Shown here: positions 36,400 through 44,810 of the stretch, piece by piece
Layout of the letters: every line of letters starts with the position of its first letter
Numbering within the stretch: position 1 is the stretch's first letter
Assembly: GCA_019112825.1 (NCBI GenBank)
Contig: DXIP01000023.1
Span: 248,001-312,000, forward strand
Direction: 5' to 3'
Length of the DNA stretch: 64,000 nt
From: Alistipes excrementigallinarum
Lineage (GTDB): Bacteria; Bacteroidota; Bacteroidia; Bacteroidales; Rikenellaceae
The notes under the pieces: model-generated
Told to the model about the DNA's origin: nothing
Databases searched by the model: none
Seen by the model: the letters and a program-made list of their open reading frames with translations, nothing else
Translations under genes and position numbers: made by a program

Positions 36400-37431
36400 T
36401 CAGCGGCGGCTGTCGAGCATCTGGGCCATGCGCACCAGGGCGATGAACTCGCAGCGCTCTTCGTCGGGGTCACTGCCGAGCCCCTTTTCGGCCAGTTCGA
36501 GCACCTTGTCCCAGGTGGAGTCGCCGCGGAACTCCGAGTCGCTCAGCAGCTGCCCGTACATCGCCACGGCGGCCGCAAAGGCGAAGTCGCCCGTCAGCTC
36601 CACGAGGTTCTCCTCCTTGAGCGTCGCGGTCATCTGCTCGCCGCGGCGGACCCCCGGAAGGTGGTAGCGCACCCGTGCCGTGAGCAGCTCGGAGGAGGGG
36701 ATGAGTACGACGGGAACCCCTTCGCGGCTCTCGAGCCGAAGGGCCGAGGCCCGCTCCGGCGAGCGTTCGGCATCGGCGGGAATCACCTCGTAGAGAATCG
36801 TCGTCGAGTAGCCCGCCTCGAGGCGTCCGCCGCGCCGCGCCGCGTCGTGCCTTCTGTGGCGGTGGCGCGGCTGGGGAAGGATGCGGTCGTCACCCACCAG
36901 ACGGTAGGCTACGACCTGTGCGGGGTTGAACTCCACGCGCAGCCGTGCATGGCGGAGCGGCAGCAGGGTCGTGTCGGCGGCGTCGCGGAGGCGGATGCCG
37001 AAGCGGACGAGCCGGTGCTCGGCATTCCACGGGCAGGGGGCCATCTCGGCCGTGAACGAGAGCGGCGCTCCGTCTGTGGGTGCGGGGTAGTCGTAGGTGA
37101 AGTGGTTGACCAGCTGGTCGATGTGCACATCTCCGGCCGCGGGCAGCTTATCCTCGCCGAGCATGCGGCGGCATTCGGCATACGCGTTGCCGCATGGCGT
37201 GAGGGGAACGACCGAGCGCGGCTCGGTAAAGGCGTGGCGGTAGGGGCACTCGCCGACCAGCCCCGTGTGGTCGTGCATCGGCAGTGCGACGGTATCGGGT
37301 CGTGGGGCGCGCAGGGCCTCTGCGGGCGCCGGAGCCGCCTTTGATTCCGGCGCCTGCTCGGGCGCGACGGGCGGCTGTGCTGCTGCGGCGGCGGGCAGCA
37401 GCAGAAGCAGCAGGCTGATGAAGCGTTTCAT
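36400..37431 (-). CDS. YfbK-like exported protein lacking its VWA domain
   Basis: A 343-residue protein with a signal peptide (MKRFISLLLLLLPAAAAAQ). Residues about 80-145 match the N-terminal vWF_A-associated domain of YfbK-type proteins (LVNHFTYDYPAPTDGAPLSF, MAPCPWNAEHRLVRFGI). Residues about 160-340 match their C-terminal DUF3520 domain (RLRVEFNPAQVVAYRLVG, STTILYEVIPAD). In the usual proteins a VWA domain of some 170 residues with the MIDAS motif DxSxS lies between; here only about 15 residues (RLRDAADTTLLPLRH) join the halves. An Arg/His-rich stretch at 187-202 replaces the expected acidic loop. The function is unknown; the domain assignment is from memory of the family. Confidence 0.72.
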   Translation of the reverse strand: MKRFISLLLLLLPAAAAAQPPVAPEQAPESKAAPAPAEALRAPRPDTVALPMHDHTGLVGECPYRHAFTEPRSVVPLTPCGNAYAECRRMLGEDKLPAAGDVHIDQLVNHFTYDYPAPTDGAPLSFTAEMAPCPWNAEHRLVRFGIRLRDAADTTLLPLRHARLRVEFNPAQVVAYRLVGDDRILPQPRHRHRRHDAARRGGRLEAGYSTTILYEVIPADAERSPERASALRLESREGVPVVLIPSSELLTARVRYHLPGVRRGEQMTATLKEENLVELTGDFAFAAAVAMYGQLLSDSEFRGDSTWDKVLELAEKGLGSDPDEERCEFIALVRMAQMLDSRR

Positions 37432-37556
37432 GGCGGTTGGTTTCAGGTTCTCACCTACAAGATACGGATTTTTTTCGAGACGGCGAAATTCCGGGGTCCC
37501 GCGATGGCGAAAATCCTGTTTCCGTGCGGTAGAACCGGCGGCGGAATGGAAAACTT

Positions 37557-37588
37557 TTTGGGTTTTTCGGGTTTCTTCGCTATCTTTG
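37557..37588 (+). promoter_or_regulatory. Promoter of the TetR-family gene
   Basis: TTTG at 37557-37560 and TATCTTTG at 37581-37588 are 20 nt apart, a full consensus match. The GTG start codon is only 4 nt downstream, so the mRNA would have no leader. Confidence 0.75.
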
Positions 37589-37592
37589 CCGC

Positions 37593-38237
37593 GTGAAAGC
37601 TCCGGAACATAACCTCCACAAGGAGAAAATCGTCGCTCAGGCGATGCAGATATTCCTCAAGCAGGGAATCAAGGCGGTGCGCATGGACGACATCGCCCAG
37701 ATGATGGGCATCTCGAAGCGGACGCTCTACGAGCTCTTCGGCGACAAGGAGACGCTCCTCTTTCTGGCCGTCGAGAGCTATTTCGGGGAGTGCAACGAGC
37801 GCCGGGCCCGTCTGAGTGCCGGGGCGCGCGACGTGCTGGAGGCCATTTTCCTCGAACTCAACGAGCTGATGGCCCAGTCAGAGACTGCCAACCGCATCAT
37901 GAGCAGCCTGCGCAAGTTCCATCCTGCGGTGCACGACCGCGTGCTGCATGAAGGGGCCGAGAAGAACCGGCGCAACATCCGAGAGATGCTCGAAAAGGGG
38001 ATAGACGACGGATTCTTCGTGGCGGACTTCAACCTCGATTTGGCCATCACGATGCTCTACCATACCGCCTCGGTGCTGGTGGAGCGTCGCGATTTGGTGC
38101 TGCCCGAGGGAATGACCGAGCGCGAGGCCTTCATTCAGGTAATCAGCACCTTCTTCCGCGGAATCGCCACCGCCAAGGGGCTGGAGCTCATCGACGAGTA
38201 CAAGAACCGTATTGTCTCCGGCACCGACCGGGCGTGA
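37593..38237 (+). CDS. TetR/AcrR family transcriptional regulator
   Basis: A 214-residue regulator. The helix-turn-helix domain covers about residues 8-56 (KIVAQAMQIFLKQGIKAVRM, DDIAQMMGISKRTLYELFGD). The C-terminal ligand domain (about 70-205) is variable. The GTG start at 37593 is needed to keep the first helix of the DNA-binding domain; the next Met (residue 18) is inside it. The regulator's target is unknown; TetR proteins often control adjacent genes, here a metal hydrolase downstream or the VWA-less exported protein upstream on the other strand. Confidence 0.9.
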   Translation: MKAPEHNLHKEKIVAQAMQIFLKQGIKAVRMDDIAQMMGISKRTLYELFGDKETLLFLAVESYFGECNERRARLSAGARDVLEAIFLELNELMAQSETANRIMSSLRKFHPAVHDRVLHEGAEKNRRNIREMLEKGIDDGFFVADFNLDLAITMLYHTASVLVERRDLVLPEGMTEREAFIQVISTFFRGIATAKGLELIDEYKNRIVSGTDRA

Positions 38238-38334
38238 CGCCTCCGGAGCCGCGGTGAGGGGCGGACCTCGATAAGTCGTGTCGTGCCGAGGGCAAAACCT
38301 GCACGCAGATGGAGGAGCTTCCGCGGATTTTTCC

Positions 38335-38342
38335 TATTTTTG
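38335..38342 (+). promoter_or_regulatory. -7 promoter element for the MBL-fold hydrolase gene
   Basis: TATTTTTG ends 4 nt before the ATG at 38347. No good -33 TTTG is seen at the expected distance. Confidence 0.55.
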
Positions 38343-38346
38343 CCTC

Positions 38347-39135
38347 ATGAAACTCACTTTTCTGGGAACCGGGACCTCGCAGGGGGTCCCCGTCATCGGA
38401 TGCCGGTGCGCCGTCTGCCGTTCGACCGACCCGCGCGACAACCGGCTGCGCACGTCGGCCATGGTCGAGACGCGCGGCGTGCGTCTGGTCATCGACGCGG
38501 GACCCGACTTCCGCTGCCAGATGCTCCGCACCGGAGTGCGCCACATTGATGCGATTCTCCTCACGCACGAACACAAGGACCACATCGGCGGTCTGGACGA
38601 CGTGCGGGCCTTCAACTTCGTGGACTATCCCGCCGCCATCCATCGCGTGGACATCTATGCCGCGCCGCGTACGCTGGCCGTCGTGCGCAAGGATTTCGAC
38701 TACGCCTTCGCGCAGGACAAGTACCGCGGCGTGCCCGAAATCGAGCTCCACGAAATCGACCTCGACCACCCCTTCGAGGTCAAGGGCGTGGAGGTCGTCC
38801 CCGTAGCGGGGCACCACTCCGAGCGCTTCACGGTGACGGGCTACCGCATCGGGCCGCTGGCCTACCTGACCGATTTCAAGACCATCGAGGAGTCCGAAGT
38901 GGCCAAACTCGCCGGGGTGGAGGTGCTGGTGGTCAACGCGCTGCGCTTTGCGCCCCACGATTCGCACTTCAACGTCGAGGAGGCGCTTGCGCTCATCCGC
39001 CGCGTGGCGCCGCGTGAGGCCTACCTCACCCACATGTCGCACGACATCGGGCTGCAGGCCGAGACCGAGCCCCGTCTGCCCCGCGGCGTGCACATGGCCT
39101 ACGACGGCCTTCAGGTCGAGATTGGGGAGGAGTAA
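38347..39135 (+). CDS. MBL-fold metallohydrolase, PhnP-like
   Basis: A 262-residue metallo-beta-lactamase-fold phosphodiesterase candidate. It starts MKLTFLGTGTSQGVP and then has a cysteine cluster GCRCAVC like the zinc site of PhnP. The core metal motif THEHKDHIGGLDDVR is intact, followed by VAGHHSERFTVTGYRIG, YLTDFKTIEE and YLTHMSHDIGL for the remaining metal ligands. PhnP cleaves cyclic phosphoribose; no phosphonate genes are nearby, so a general cyclic-phosphate hydrolase role is as likely. An upstream in-frame ATG would need to cross the promoter. Confidence 0.88.
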   Translation: MKLTFLGTGTSQGVPVIGCRCAVCRSTDPRDNRLRTSAMVETRGVRLVIDAGPDFRCQMLRTGVRHIDAILLTHEHKDHIGGLDDVRAFNFVDYPAAIHRVDIYAAPRTLAVVRKDFDYAFAQDKYRGVPEIELHEIDLDHPFEVKGVEVVPVAGHHSERFTVTGYRIGPLAYLTDFKTIEESEVAKLAGVEVLVVNALRFAPHDSHFNVEEALALIRRVAPREAYLTHMSHDIGLQAETEPRLPRGVHMAYDGLQVEIGEE

Positions 39136-39212
39136 ACGGCTGTACGAAGCGGCGGGGCGAAGCCTCCGGCGCGCCGGACAGGGAACAGAACGAAAAACAT
39201 AAACAGGAGATA

Positions 39213-40031
39213 ATGAAACAGTATTTCAAGGACAAGGTCGTCGTCGTGACGGGCGCATCGTCGGGAATCGGCGAGGCGCTGGCGCGTGAATTTGCCGCCG
39301 AGGGCGGGCGTGTCGTGCTGGGAGCGCGCAGCCTGCAGAAACTCCAGCACATCGTCGACGAGATTCGCGCCCAGGGCGGGCAGGCCGCCTGCTGCGCCGT
39401 CGACGTGACCCGCCCCGAGGAGTGCCGCGAGCTCATCGCCACGGCCGTGCGCGAATTCGGCGGCGTGGATATCCTGCTCTGCAATGCGGGTATTTCGATG
39501 CGGGCGCTCTTCGACGACGTGGAGCTCGACGTGCTACACCGCCTGATGGATGTCAACTTCTGGGGGACGGTCTACTGCTGCAAGTATGCGCTGCCCTACC
39601 TGCAGGCGTCGCACGGCTCGATTGTCGGCGTCTCGTCGGTGGCCGGCCTGCACGGCCTGCCGGGACGTACGGGCTATTCGGCCTCGAAGTACGCCATGAC
39701 GGGCTTCCTCGAGACGCTGCGCATCGAGAACCTCAAGAAGGGGCTCCACGTGATGATTGCCTGCCCGGGCTTCACCGCCTCGAACGTCCGCTTCTCGGCC
39801 CTCACGGCCAACGGTTCGCAGCAGGGCGAGACGCCGCGCGACGAGTCGAAGATGATGACCGCCGCACAGGTGGCCCGCATCATCGCCCGGGGCGTGCGTC
39901 ACCGCAAGCGTCTCTGCCTGATGGAGGCCGAGGGACGCGCCACGCACTTCGTCAAGAAGTTCGCCCCGGCCTTCCTCGACCGCATGTTCTATCTGGTCAT
40001 GTCGCGCGAACCCGATTCGCCGCTCAAGTAA
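39213..40031 (+). CDS. Short-chain dehydrogenase/reductase (SDR)
   Basis: A 272-residue NAD(P)-dependent oxidoreductase of the classical SDR type. The cofactor loop is VVVTGASSGIGEALA, followed by LLCNAGISM and the catalytic Ser (VGVSSVAGLHG), Tyr and Lys (GYSASKYAM). The C-terminal region (MEAEGRATHFVKKFAPAFLD) resembles DltE/YqjQ-like SDRs that act on hydrophobic substrates. Substrate unknown. It lies 77 bp after the MBL gene on the same strand. Confidence 0.92.
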   Translation: MKQYFKDKVVVVTGASSGIGEALAREFAAEGGRVVLGARSLQKLQHIVDEIRAQGGQAACCAVDVTRPEECRELIATAVREFGGVDILLCNAGISMRALFDDVELDVLHRLMDVNFWGTVYCCKYALPYLQASHGSIVGVSSVAGLHGLPGRTGYSASKYAMTGFLETLRIENLKKGLHVMIACPGFTASNVRFSALTANGSQQGETPRDESKMMTAAQVARIIARGVRHRKRLCLMEAEGRATHFVKKFAPAFLDRMFYLVMSREPDSPLK

Positions 40032-40222
40032 CACCCCTCACCGGGCCGCCACGGGAGTGGGGCGGGGTGCCTTCCGCCTCCCGGTCTCCAGCCCTCCTTC
40101 TCGCCTTCCGTCTCCCGGCCTTTCCGCCGCCGGAGACGGCAGACCGGCCGATAAGCAGGTCAGTAAACCGGCAGTTGCGGGGCGTGCCGCTCCGTCCGTT
40201 GTCCTTTCAATTGTTTTGACGC

Positions 40223-40819
40223 ATGCAGATTCTCAAAGCCGAATTCCAGTGCAGCTCCGAGCGCATCTCGCAGGTGCCCGCCGACTCGCTGCGCGACATC
40301 GCCTTCATCGGGCGGAGCAACGTGGGCAAATCGTCGCTCATCAACATGCTCACGGGCCGCAACGGCCTGGCCAAGGTCTCAGCGACGCCCGGCAAGACGC
40401 GCCTCATCAACCACTTCCGCATCAACGACGCGTGGTATCTGGTCGACCTGCCGGGCTACGGCTATGCCCGTACCTCGAAGAGCCAGCGCGAGGGCTTCTC
40501 GAAGCTCATCACCGACTACGTGCTCCGCTGCGAGAAGATGCACTACCTCTTCGTGCTGGTCGACGCGCGGCTCGAGCCCCAGAAAATCGACCTGCGCTTC
40601 ATCGAGATGCTCGGCATGAACGGCGTCCCGTTCGGGATTCTCTTCACGAAGGCCGACAAGCTCTCGAAGGCGCAGCTGCAGCGAAGCGTCGAGCGCTACC
40701 GCCAGACGCTCGCGGAGCAGTGGGAGGAGCTGCCGCCGATGCTTGTTACCTCGTCGGAGCGGGGCACCGGGCGCGACGAGCTGCTCGATTTCATCGAAGA
40801 GTGTCTGGCTCAGGTCTGA
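40223..40819 (+). CDS. engB: Ribosome biogenesis GTP-binding protein EngB/YsxC
   Basis: A 198-residue TRAFAC-class GTPase needed for assembly of the large ribosomal subunit. All G motifs are present: G1 GRSNVGKSSLIN, G2 TPGKTR, G3 DLPGYGYA, G4 TKADKL and G5 TSSERGTG. Length and layout match the family exactly. The upstream 190 nt holds C/T-rich sequence and no clear TAnnTTTG match. Confidence 0.96.
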   Translation: MQILKAEFQCSSERISQVPADSLRDIAFIGRSNVGKSSLINMLTGRNGLAKVSATPGKTRLINHFRINDAWYLVDLPGYGYARTSKSQREGFSKLITDYVLRCEKMHYLFVLVDARLEPQKIDLRFIEMLGMNGVPFGILFTKADKLSKAQLQRSVERYRQTLAEQWEELPPMLVTSSERGTGRDELLDFIEECLAQV

Positions 40820-40901
40820 AAAAGCTGCCGTGCGGGCCTAAATCGGGCACCGGTGTTGAAAAAAGGTAACCGGCAAAGTGGTTTTTTTCACCGTATTGTC
40901 C

Positions 40902-40909
40902 TATATTTG
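40902..40909 (+). promoter_or_regulatory. -7 promoter element for prs
   Basis: TATATTTG, exact consensus, 24 nt upstream of the ATG at 40934; it makes the in-frame upstream start at 40853 unlikely. Confidence 0.7.
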
Positions 40910-40933
40910 CAACATCAAAAACCCTCCATACCT

Positions 40934-41875
40934 ATGGCAATCCACAAAATCAAGTTTTTCGCAGGGCAGGGTTCCGAATATCTTGCCGAAAAAATCGTCG
41001 CCAGCTATGGCACGACCCTCGGCAAATCGGACGTGCTGCGCTTCAGCGACGGCGAATTCCAGCCGAGCTACAACGAATCCATTCGTGGCTGTACGGTCTT
41101 CATCATCCAGTCGACCTTCCCGCCCTCGGACAACCTGATGGAGTTGCTGATGATGATTGATGCGGCGCGCCGCGCCTCGGCCTACAAGGTGGTGGCCGTG
41201 ATGCCCTACTTCGGCTGGGCGCGTCAGGACCGCAAGGACCGTCCCCGCGTGCCGATTGGCGCCAAGCTGGTGGCCAACATGCTCATGGCCGCCGGTGTGG
41301 ACCGCATCATGACGATGGACCTCCACGCCGACCAGATTCAGGGCTTCTTCGACGTTCCGGTCGACGCGCTCTACGCCAGCGGCATCTTCGTCCCCTACAT
41401 CAAGAGCCTCAACATCGAGGACCTCTCGATTGCCGCACCCGACATGGGCGGCGCCAAGCGGGCCAACACCTACGCCAAGCACCTCGGTACGCCGATTATC
41501 ATCTCGCACAAGGAGCGTGCGAAGGCCAACGTCGTGGGCAAGATGACCGCCATCGGCGAGGTCGAGGGGCGCAACGTGCTCATCGTCGACGACATGATTG
41601 ATACGGCGGGCACCATCTGCATGGCGGCCGACATGCTCATGGCGCGCGGCGCGAAGAGCGTGCGTGCGGCCATTACCCACCCCGTGCTCTCGGGCCCGGC
41701 CTACGAGCGCATCAACGACAGCGCGCTGGAGGAGGTGATTGTCACCGACACCATTCCGCTCAAGCCCGAGAAGGACCTCCACAAGTTTACGGTGCTCTCG
41801 GTGGCGGACCTCTTTGCCGACGTGATTGAGCGCGTCCACAACTACAAGGAGATTTCGTCGATATTCTTCAAATAG
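40934..41875 (+). CDS. prs: Ribose-phosphate pyrophosphokinase (PRPP synthetase)
   Basis: Makes PRPP from ribose 5-phosphate and ATP. The 313-residue protein has VLRFSDGEFQPSYNESIRG, the ATP flexible loop YFGWARQDRKDRPRVPIGAK, MTMDLHADQIQGFF and the PRPP loop VLIVDDMIDTAGTI. The start is at ATG 40934 (MAIHKIKFFAGQGSEYLAE), because the longer open frame runs through the promoter. PRPP is the substrate of PurF encoded in this window, but the two genes are 30 kb apart and separately transcribed. Confidence 0.96.
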   Translation: MAIHKIKFFAGQGSEYLAEKIVASYGTTLGKSDVLRFSDGEFQPSYNESIRGCTVFIIQSTFPPSDNLMELLMMIDAARRASAYKVVAVMPYFGWARQDRKDRPRVPIGAKLVANMLMAAGVDRIMTMDLHADQIQGFFDVPVDALYASGIFVPYIKSLNIEDLSIAAPDMGGAKRANTYAKHLGTPIIISHKERAKANVVGKMTAIGEVEGRNVLIVDDMIDTAGTICMAADMLMARGAKSVRAAITHPVLSGPAYERINDSALEEVIVTDTIPLKPEKDLHKFTVLSVADLFADVIERVHNYKEISSIFFK

Positions 41876-41893
41876 CCGACCCTGCGTCACCCT

Positions 41894-41930
41894 GCGGAGC
41901 GGAACTTCCCTGACGGAGGTTCCGCTCCGC
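41894..41930 (+). terminator. Terminator-like hairpin after prs
   Basis: A perfect 12-bp stem GCGGAGCGGAAC / GTTCCGCTCCGC that can extend inward; the T-tract is weak (TTGCTGT). Confidence 0.6.
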
Positions 41931-42034
41931 TTGCTGTATGGAGACGGCGTTTCTCTGGCCTTTGCCCCCCGCATAGCTCTTCCTCCAGCCCCGGCATCTT
42001 CCCTTTTCCGGCCCTGGCCTTTCCACGCCCTTTC

Positions 42035-42158
42035 CCGGCCACATCGCCTTCCCTGCTCCGACCCCTCCGCGTCGCCTATCCCGGCCTCCGCGTCCTCTCC
42101 CCGCATGGCCTTTCCTCCGGCCACATTGCCTTCCCTGCTCCGACCCCTCCGGCGTCGC
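42035..42158. repeat. 41-bp direct repeat in a C/T-rich tract
   Basis: Copies at 42035-42075 and 42117-42158 share CCACAT(C/T)GCCTTCCCTGC and the following CTCCGACCCCTCCG, with one inserted G, separated by 41 bp. Confidence 0.7.
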
Positions 42159-42369
42159 TTTTTTTTCGGTTCCGGCGCCCTTCGGTCCCGGCCATTACTT
42201 GCTCCGGTTCCTCCTGTTTCAGTTCTCCCTCCGGCCCCTCCTGTGCCCCCTTCTGGTTCGTGCCTCTTCCCGCTTTCGGAAAGAGGCCGGATTGTCCCCG
42301 GATGGGGCTGTTTTGTCCGCCTCCGGCTCCAAAAAGTATCAATCCGTCCGCCCGAAAGAGGAGAAAATA

Positions 42370-42400
42370 TTTGGAGAAACGGCTGCAAAATCCTATCTTG
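42370..42400 (+). promoter_or_regulatory. Promoter of the modular lipoprotein gene
   Basis: TTTG at 42370-42373 and TATCTTG at 42394-42400 are 20 nt apart; the -7 element is one T short of consensus. The start codon lies 29 nt on. Confidence 0.6.
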
Positions 42401-42429
42401 TAGAACGAAACCCATCTAACCCTTAAAAA

Positions 42430-44592
42430 ATGATGAAAAAACTTCTGTCGCTTCTGGGCGCCCTGCTGGCGTTCAGCACGCTCTTCTCCTGCAGTTCGGA
42501 TGAGAGCGAAACCCCCGCGTGGAAAGAGCTCTCCTTTACCTTTGCGGTGGCCGAACCCACCTCCAACTCGGTCGAATTCTCGATTATGCCCGACGACCAG
42601 AGTCTGACCTACTTCGCATACTACATCAAGAAGGCGTCCTATGTCGACGATGCCACGCTCAAGGCCGACGACCGGGCGCTTGTCGAGCAGCAGGCTGCAA
42701 GCAAGGGCATCACCTTCGAGGAGGCGCTCCGCCAGCGGCTGGAGTGCGGCCAGACGGAGGGCCGTTTCGAGGAGCTCGACCCCGATACCGACTACTTCAT
42801 CTACGCCTACCGGATGGATGAGACGGGGCGTGCCGACGGAGCGGTTGCCCGCAGCGAGTTCCGCACGCAGCCGGCTCCCGAAGAGCTGGTCCGGTTCACC
42901 TTCTCGACCCCGGTGCTCGAGTATACGCGCATGACCGTTGTCACGGAGGCCTCCGAACCCGAGGTGCTCTACTGCACCGATTTGATGGAGGCCGCTGACT
43001 ACGAGGCTCTGGGCGGCGGTGAAGGCGCCGTGCTCGAGTACTTCAGGCAGGTGGCCTCCTATACCGCTTCGTCGGGCGGCATGACGGTTGAGGAGCTCGT
43101 CCGGGCCATGAGCGTGCAGGGAACCGATGAATATACCTACGAGGATTTGACGCAGGACACCGAATACTACGCCTATGCCGTGGTGGTCGATGCCGAGGGC
43201 AACATCTCCGACCGGTGCGCCTTCGAGAAGTTCCGCACGCCGGCCGTCGAGGCCTCCGACATGACCATCGCCATCGAGGTCTCGAACATCAAGCCCGACC
43301 AGGCCGACGTCACCACGACGCCCGACAACGACGACGAGTTCTACCTGGTCAACCTCTTCTATGCCGACGAGCTGACGAAGTTCTCGAGCGACCAGGAGAT
43401 TATCGACGCCATGATTCAGAAGTTCGGCCCTTCGGTCGACTCGGAACTCAAGTTCGGAACGCGGACGCAGACCTTCTACGAGCTCGCACCCGATACGGAG
43501 TGGGTCGTGCTGGCCTTCGGCTACGAGTCGGGCGTCAATACGACGGGGCTCTTCCGCCGCAACTTCCGCACGCCGGCAACGGGCGCGGTCGTCGACCTTG
43601 ACTTCGAAATCGAGGTGGTGCCCCACCAGTTCAAGGCCGAGGCTACCTACAAGCCCTCGATGGAGTCGGTCCGCTATGCCTATGAAATCATGCCCGAGGA
43701 TACCTACAACGAGTACGGAGCCGATGCCGCGGCGATTCAGCGCTACTACGACGAGCTCATCGCCCGCCTCATCGAGCAGCTGCCCTCGCTTACGGTCCGA
43801 GACGTGGTCTACCAGATTACGACCAAGAACGAGTTCACCTACCGGCTCTCGTTCCTCACTCCCGACAAGAACTACATCACCTGGGCGGCCGCGTGCGACG
43901 AGGAGGGCAAGCTCCAGTCGGAACCCGTCGTGAAGGCCTTCAAGACCACGCCCTACGTGCTTTCGTCGGAGACCGTGACCCACCGGCTCGAGATGTACTT
44001 CGACGGCGGCGACGTTGCCGAGGTCGACCCCTACATGGGTGGTGTCTCTTCGGAGGTTGCCGTGGGCTACTTCCGTACGGAGCAGAGCGAGAATGCCGTG
44101 ACGACCTGGACGGCGCTCTATCAGGGTGATTATACCTCGACGAGCGATTATCCCGATTACCGGCTTGCGGCCAAGATGGAGAACGACGGCAACAAGAATG
44201 TCTATTGTCCCATCTATTCGCTGGCGTGGAATGTCCCGATGACGCTGTGCGCCGTGGCCATCGATGCCGAGGGCAACTACGGTCCCATTCAGCGCGAAAT
44301 CATCCAGGTGAACCACGAAGGGGTGACGCCGATTTCGGAGTATCCCTGGTCCTGGCCCTATGCCGAGCGGCCGGAGCTGCCGGTGGAGATGGTTCCCTGC
44401 CCGCTGCGCCAGCTCGACGAGTCGCTTCGTGCGCCGGTTTCGGAGCCGGTGCCGGCGGCGCGCTGCGAGGCGATGCAGCTCGGGCGTCGTGAGGCACAGG
44501 CCTCGTCGGACAAGCTGCGCGGCCGCATGCTCTCGCCCGAGGTGATGCGGGGCTCGGCTGCCGTGCGCAACTGGGGCCGCGAGCTGCGGTAG
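42430..44592 (+). CDS. Large modular lipoprotein with five Ig/FnIII-like repeats
   Basis: A 720-residue exported protein; lipobox TLFSC with Cys21. The body is made of five diverged modules of about 110-130 residues (roughly 31-150, 151-273, 274-385, 386-518, 519-648). Four end in an F(R/K)T strand (RSEFRTQ, EKFRTPA, RRNFRTPA, KAFKTTP), preceded by a DT(D/E)Y-type turn and a D..G hairpin. Modules 1-4 also carry a charged helical insertion after the second strand (for example ALVEQQAASKGITFEEALRQ). A basic, Arg-rich C-terminal tail follows. Such repeats suggest a surface binding or scaffolding protein; I know no name for this architecture. A clear terminator follows. Confidence 0.75.
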   Translation: MMKKLLSLLGALLAFSTLFSCSSDESETPAWKELSFTFAVAEPTSNSVEFSIMPDDQSLTYFAYYIKKASYVDDATLKADDRALVEQQAASKGITFEEALRQRLECGQTEGRFEELDPDTDYFIYAYRMDETGRADGAVARSEFRTQPAPEELVRFTFSTPVLEYTRMTVVTEASEPEVLYCTDLMEAADYEALGGGEGAVLEYFRQVASYTASSGGMTVEELVRAMSVQGTDEYTYEDLTQDTEYYAYAVVVDAEGNISDRCAFEKFRTPAVEASDMTIAIEVSNIKPDQADVTTTPDNDDEFYLVNLFYADELTKFSSDQEIIDAMIQKFGPSVDSELKFGTRTQTFYELAPDTEWVVLAFGYESGVNTTGLFRRNFRTPATGAVVDLDFEIEVVPHQFKAEATYKPSMESVRYAYEIMPEDTYNEYGADAAAIQRYYDELIARLIEQLPSLTVRDVVYQITTKNEFTYRLSFLTPDKNYITWAAACDEEGKLQSEPVVKAFKTTPYVLSSETVTHRLEMYFDGGDVAEVDPYMGGVSSEVAVGYFRTEQSENAVTTWTALYQGDYTSTSDYPDYRLAAKMENDGNKNVYCPIYSLAWNVPMTLCAVAIDAEGNYGPIQREIIQVNHEGVTPISEYPWSWPYAERPELPVEMVPCPLRQLDESLRAPVSEPVPAARCEAMQLGRREAQASSDKLRGRMLSPEVMRGSAAVRNWGRELR

Positions 44593-44613
44593 GGTAAGGC
44601 CCGTGTGAAAGAG

Positions 44614-44648
44614 AAGGCGGCCCGGCACTGTTGCCGGGCCGCCTTTTT
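44614..44648 (+). terminator. Rho-independent terminator of the modular lipoprotein gene
   Basis: A 14-bp perfect stem AAGGCGGCCCGGCA / TGCCGGGCCGCCTT with loop CTGT, running into TTTTT. Confidence 0.9.
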
Positions 44649-44777
44649 GGTCGCCCCTGCGGCTCAACGCCCTTGCAGCCCTGCAGGGGGCTTACCCGGT
44701 TGCGGCCGGTAGTCGGAGCTAACAGAATAGCCTGAATCGGAAGCCGGAGTCAATAGCCGGGAGCGGGATAAAAACGA

Positions 44778-44807
44778 AAAACCTCTCGAGTAATCTCGAG
44801 AGGTTTT
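44778..44807 (-). terminator. Terminator of the tRNA-Lys gene
   Basis: Stem AACCTCTCGAG / CTCGAGAGGTT with a 4-nt loop, directly after the tRNA 3' end on the minus strand, with T-runs on both sides. Confidence 0.8.
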
Positions 44808-44810
44808 CCT

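Larger units (their letters stand above)
41876..42429. other. 554-bp intergenic region with terminator, direct repeat and pyrimidine-rich tract
   Basis: It contains a hairpin after prs (41894-41930), a C/T-rich tract on the plus strand from about 41960 to 42260 with an imperfect direct repeat, and the promoter of the lipoprotein gene at 42370-42400. No coding potential is convincing. Confidence 0.6.

Noticed and set aside
36830..36875. A frameshift pair explaining the Arg/His-rich loop in the VWA-less protein
   Set aside because: I read all three frames across this stretch; none gives a sequence closer to the expected acidic loop, so there is no support for a frameshift.
41826..42419. A 197-codon plus-strand frame after prs
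   Set aside because: It overlaps the prs 3' end, crosses the hairpin and the C/T-rich tract, and encodes Pro/Ser/Arg-rich low-complexity sequence; no family resemblance.
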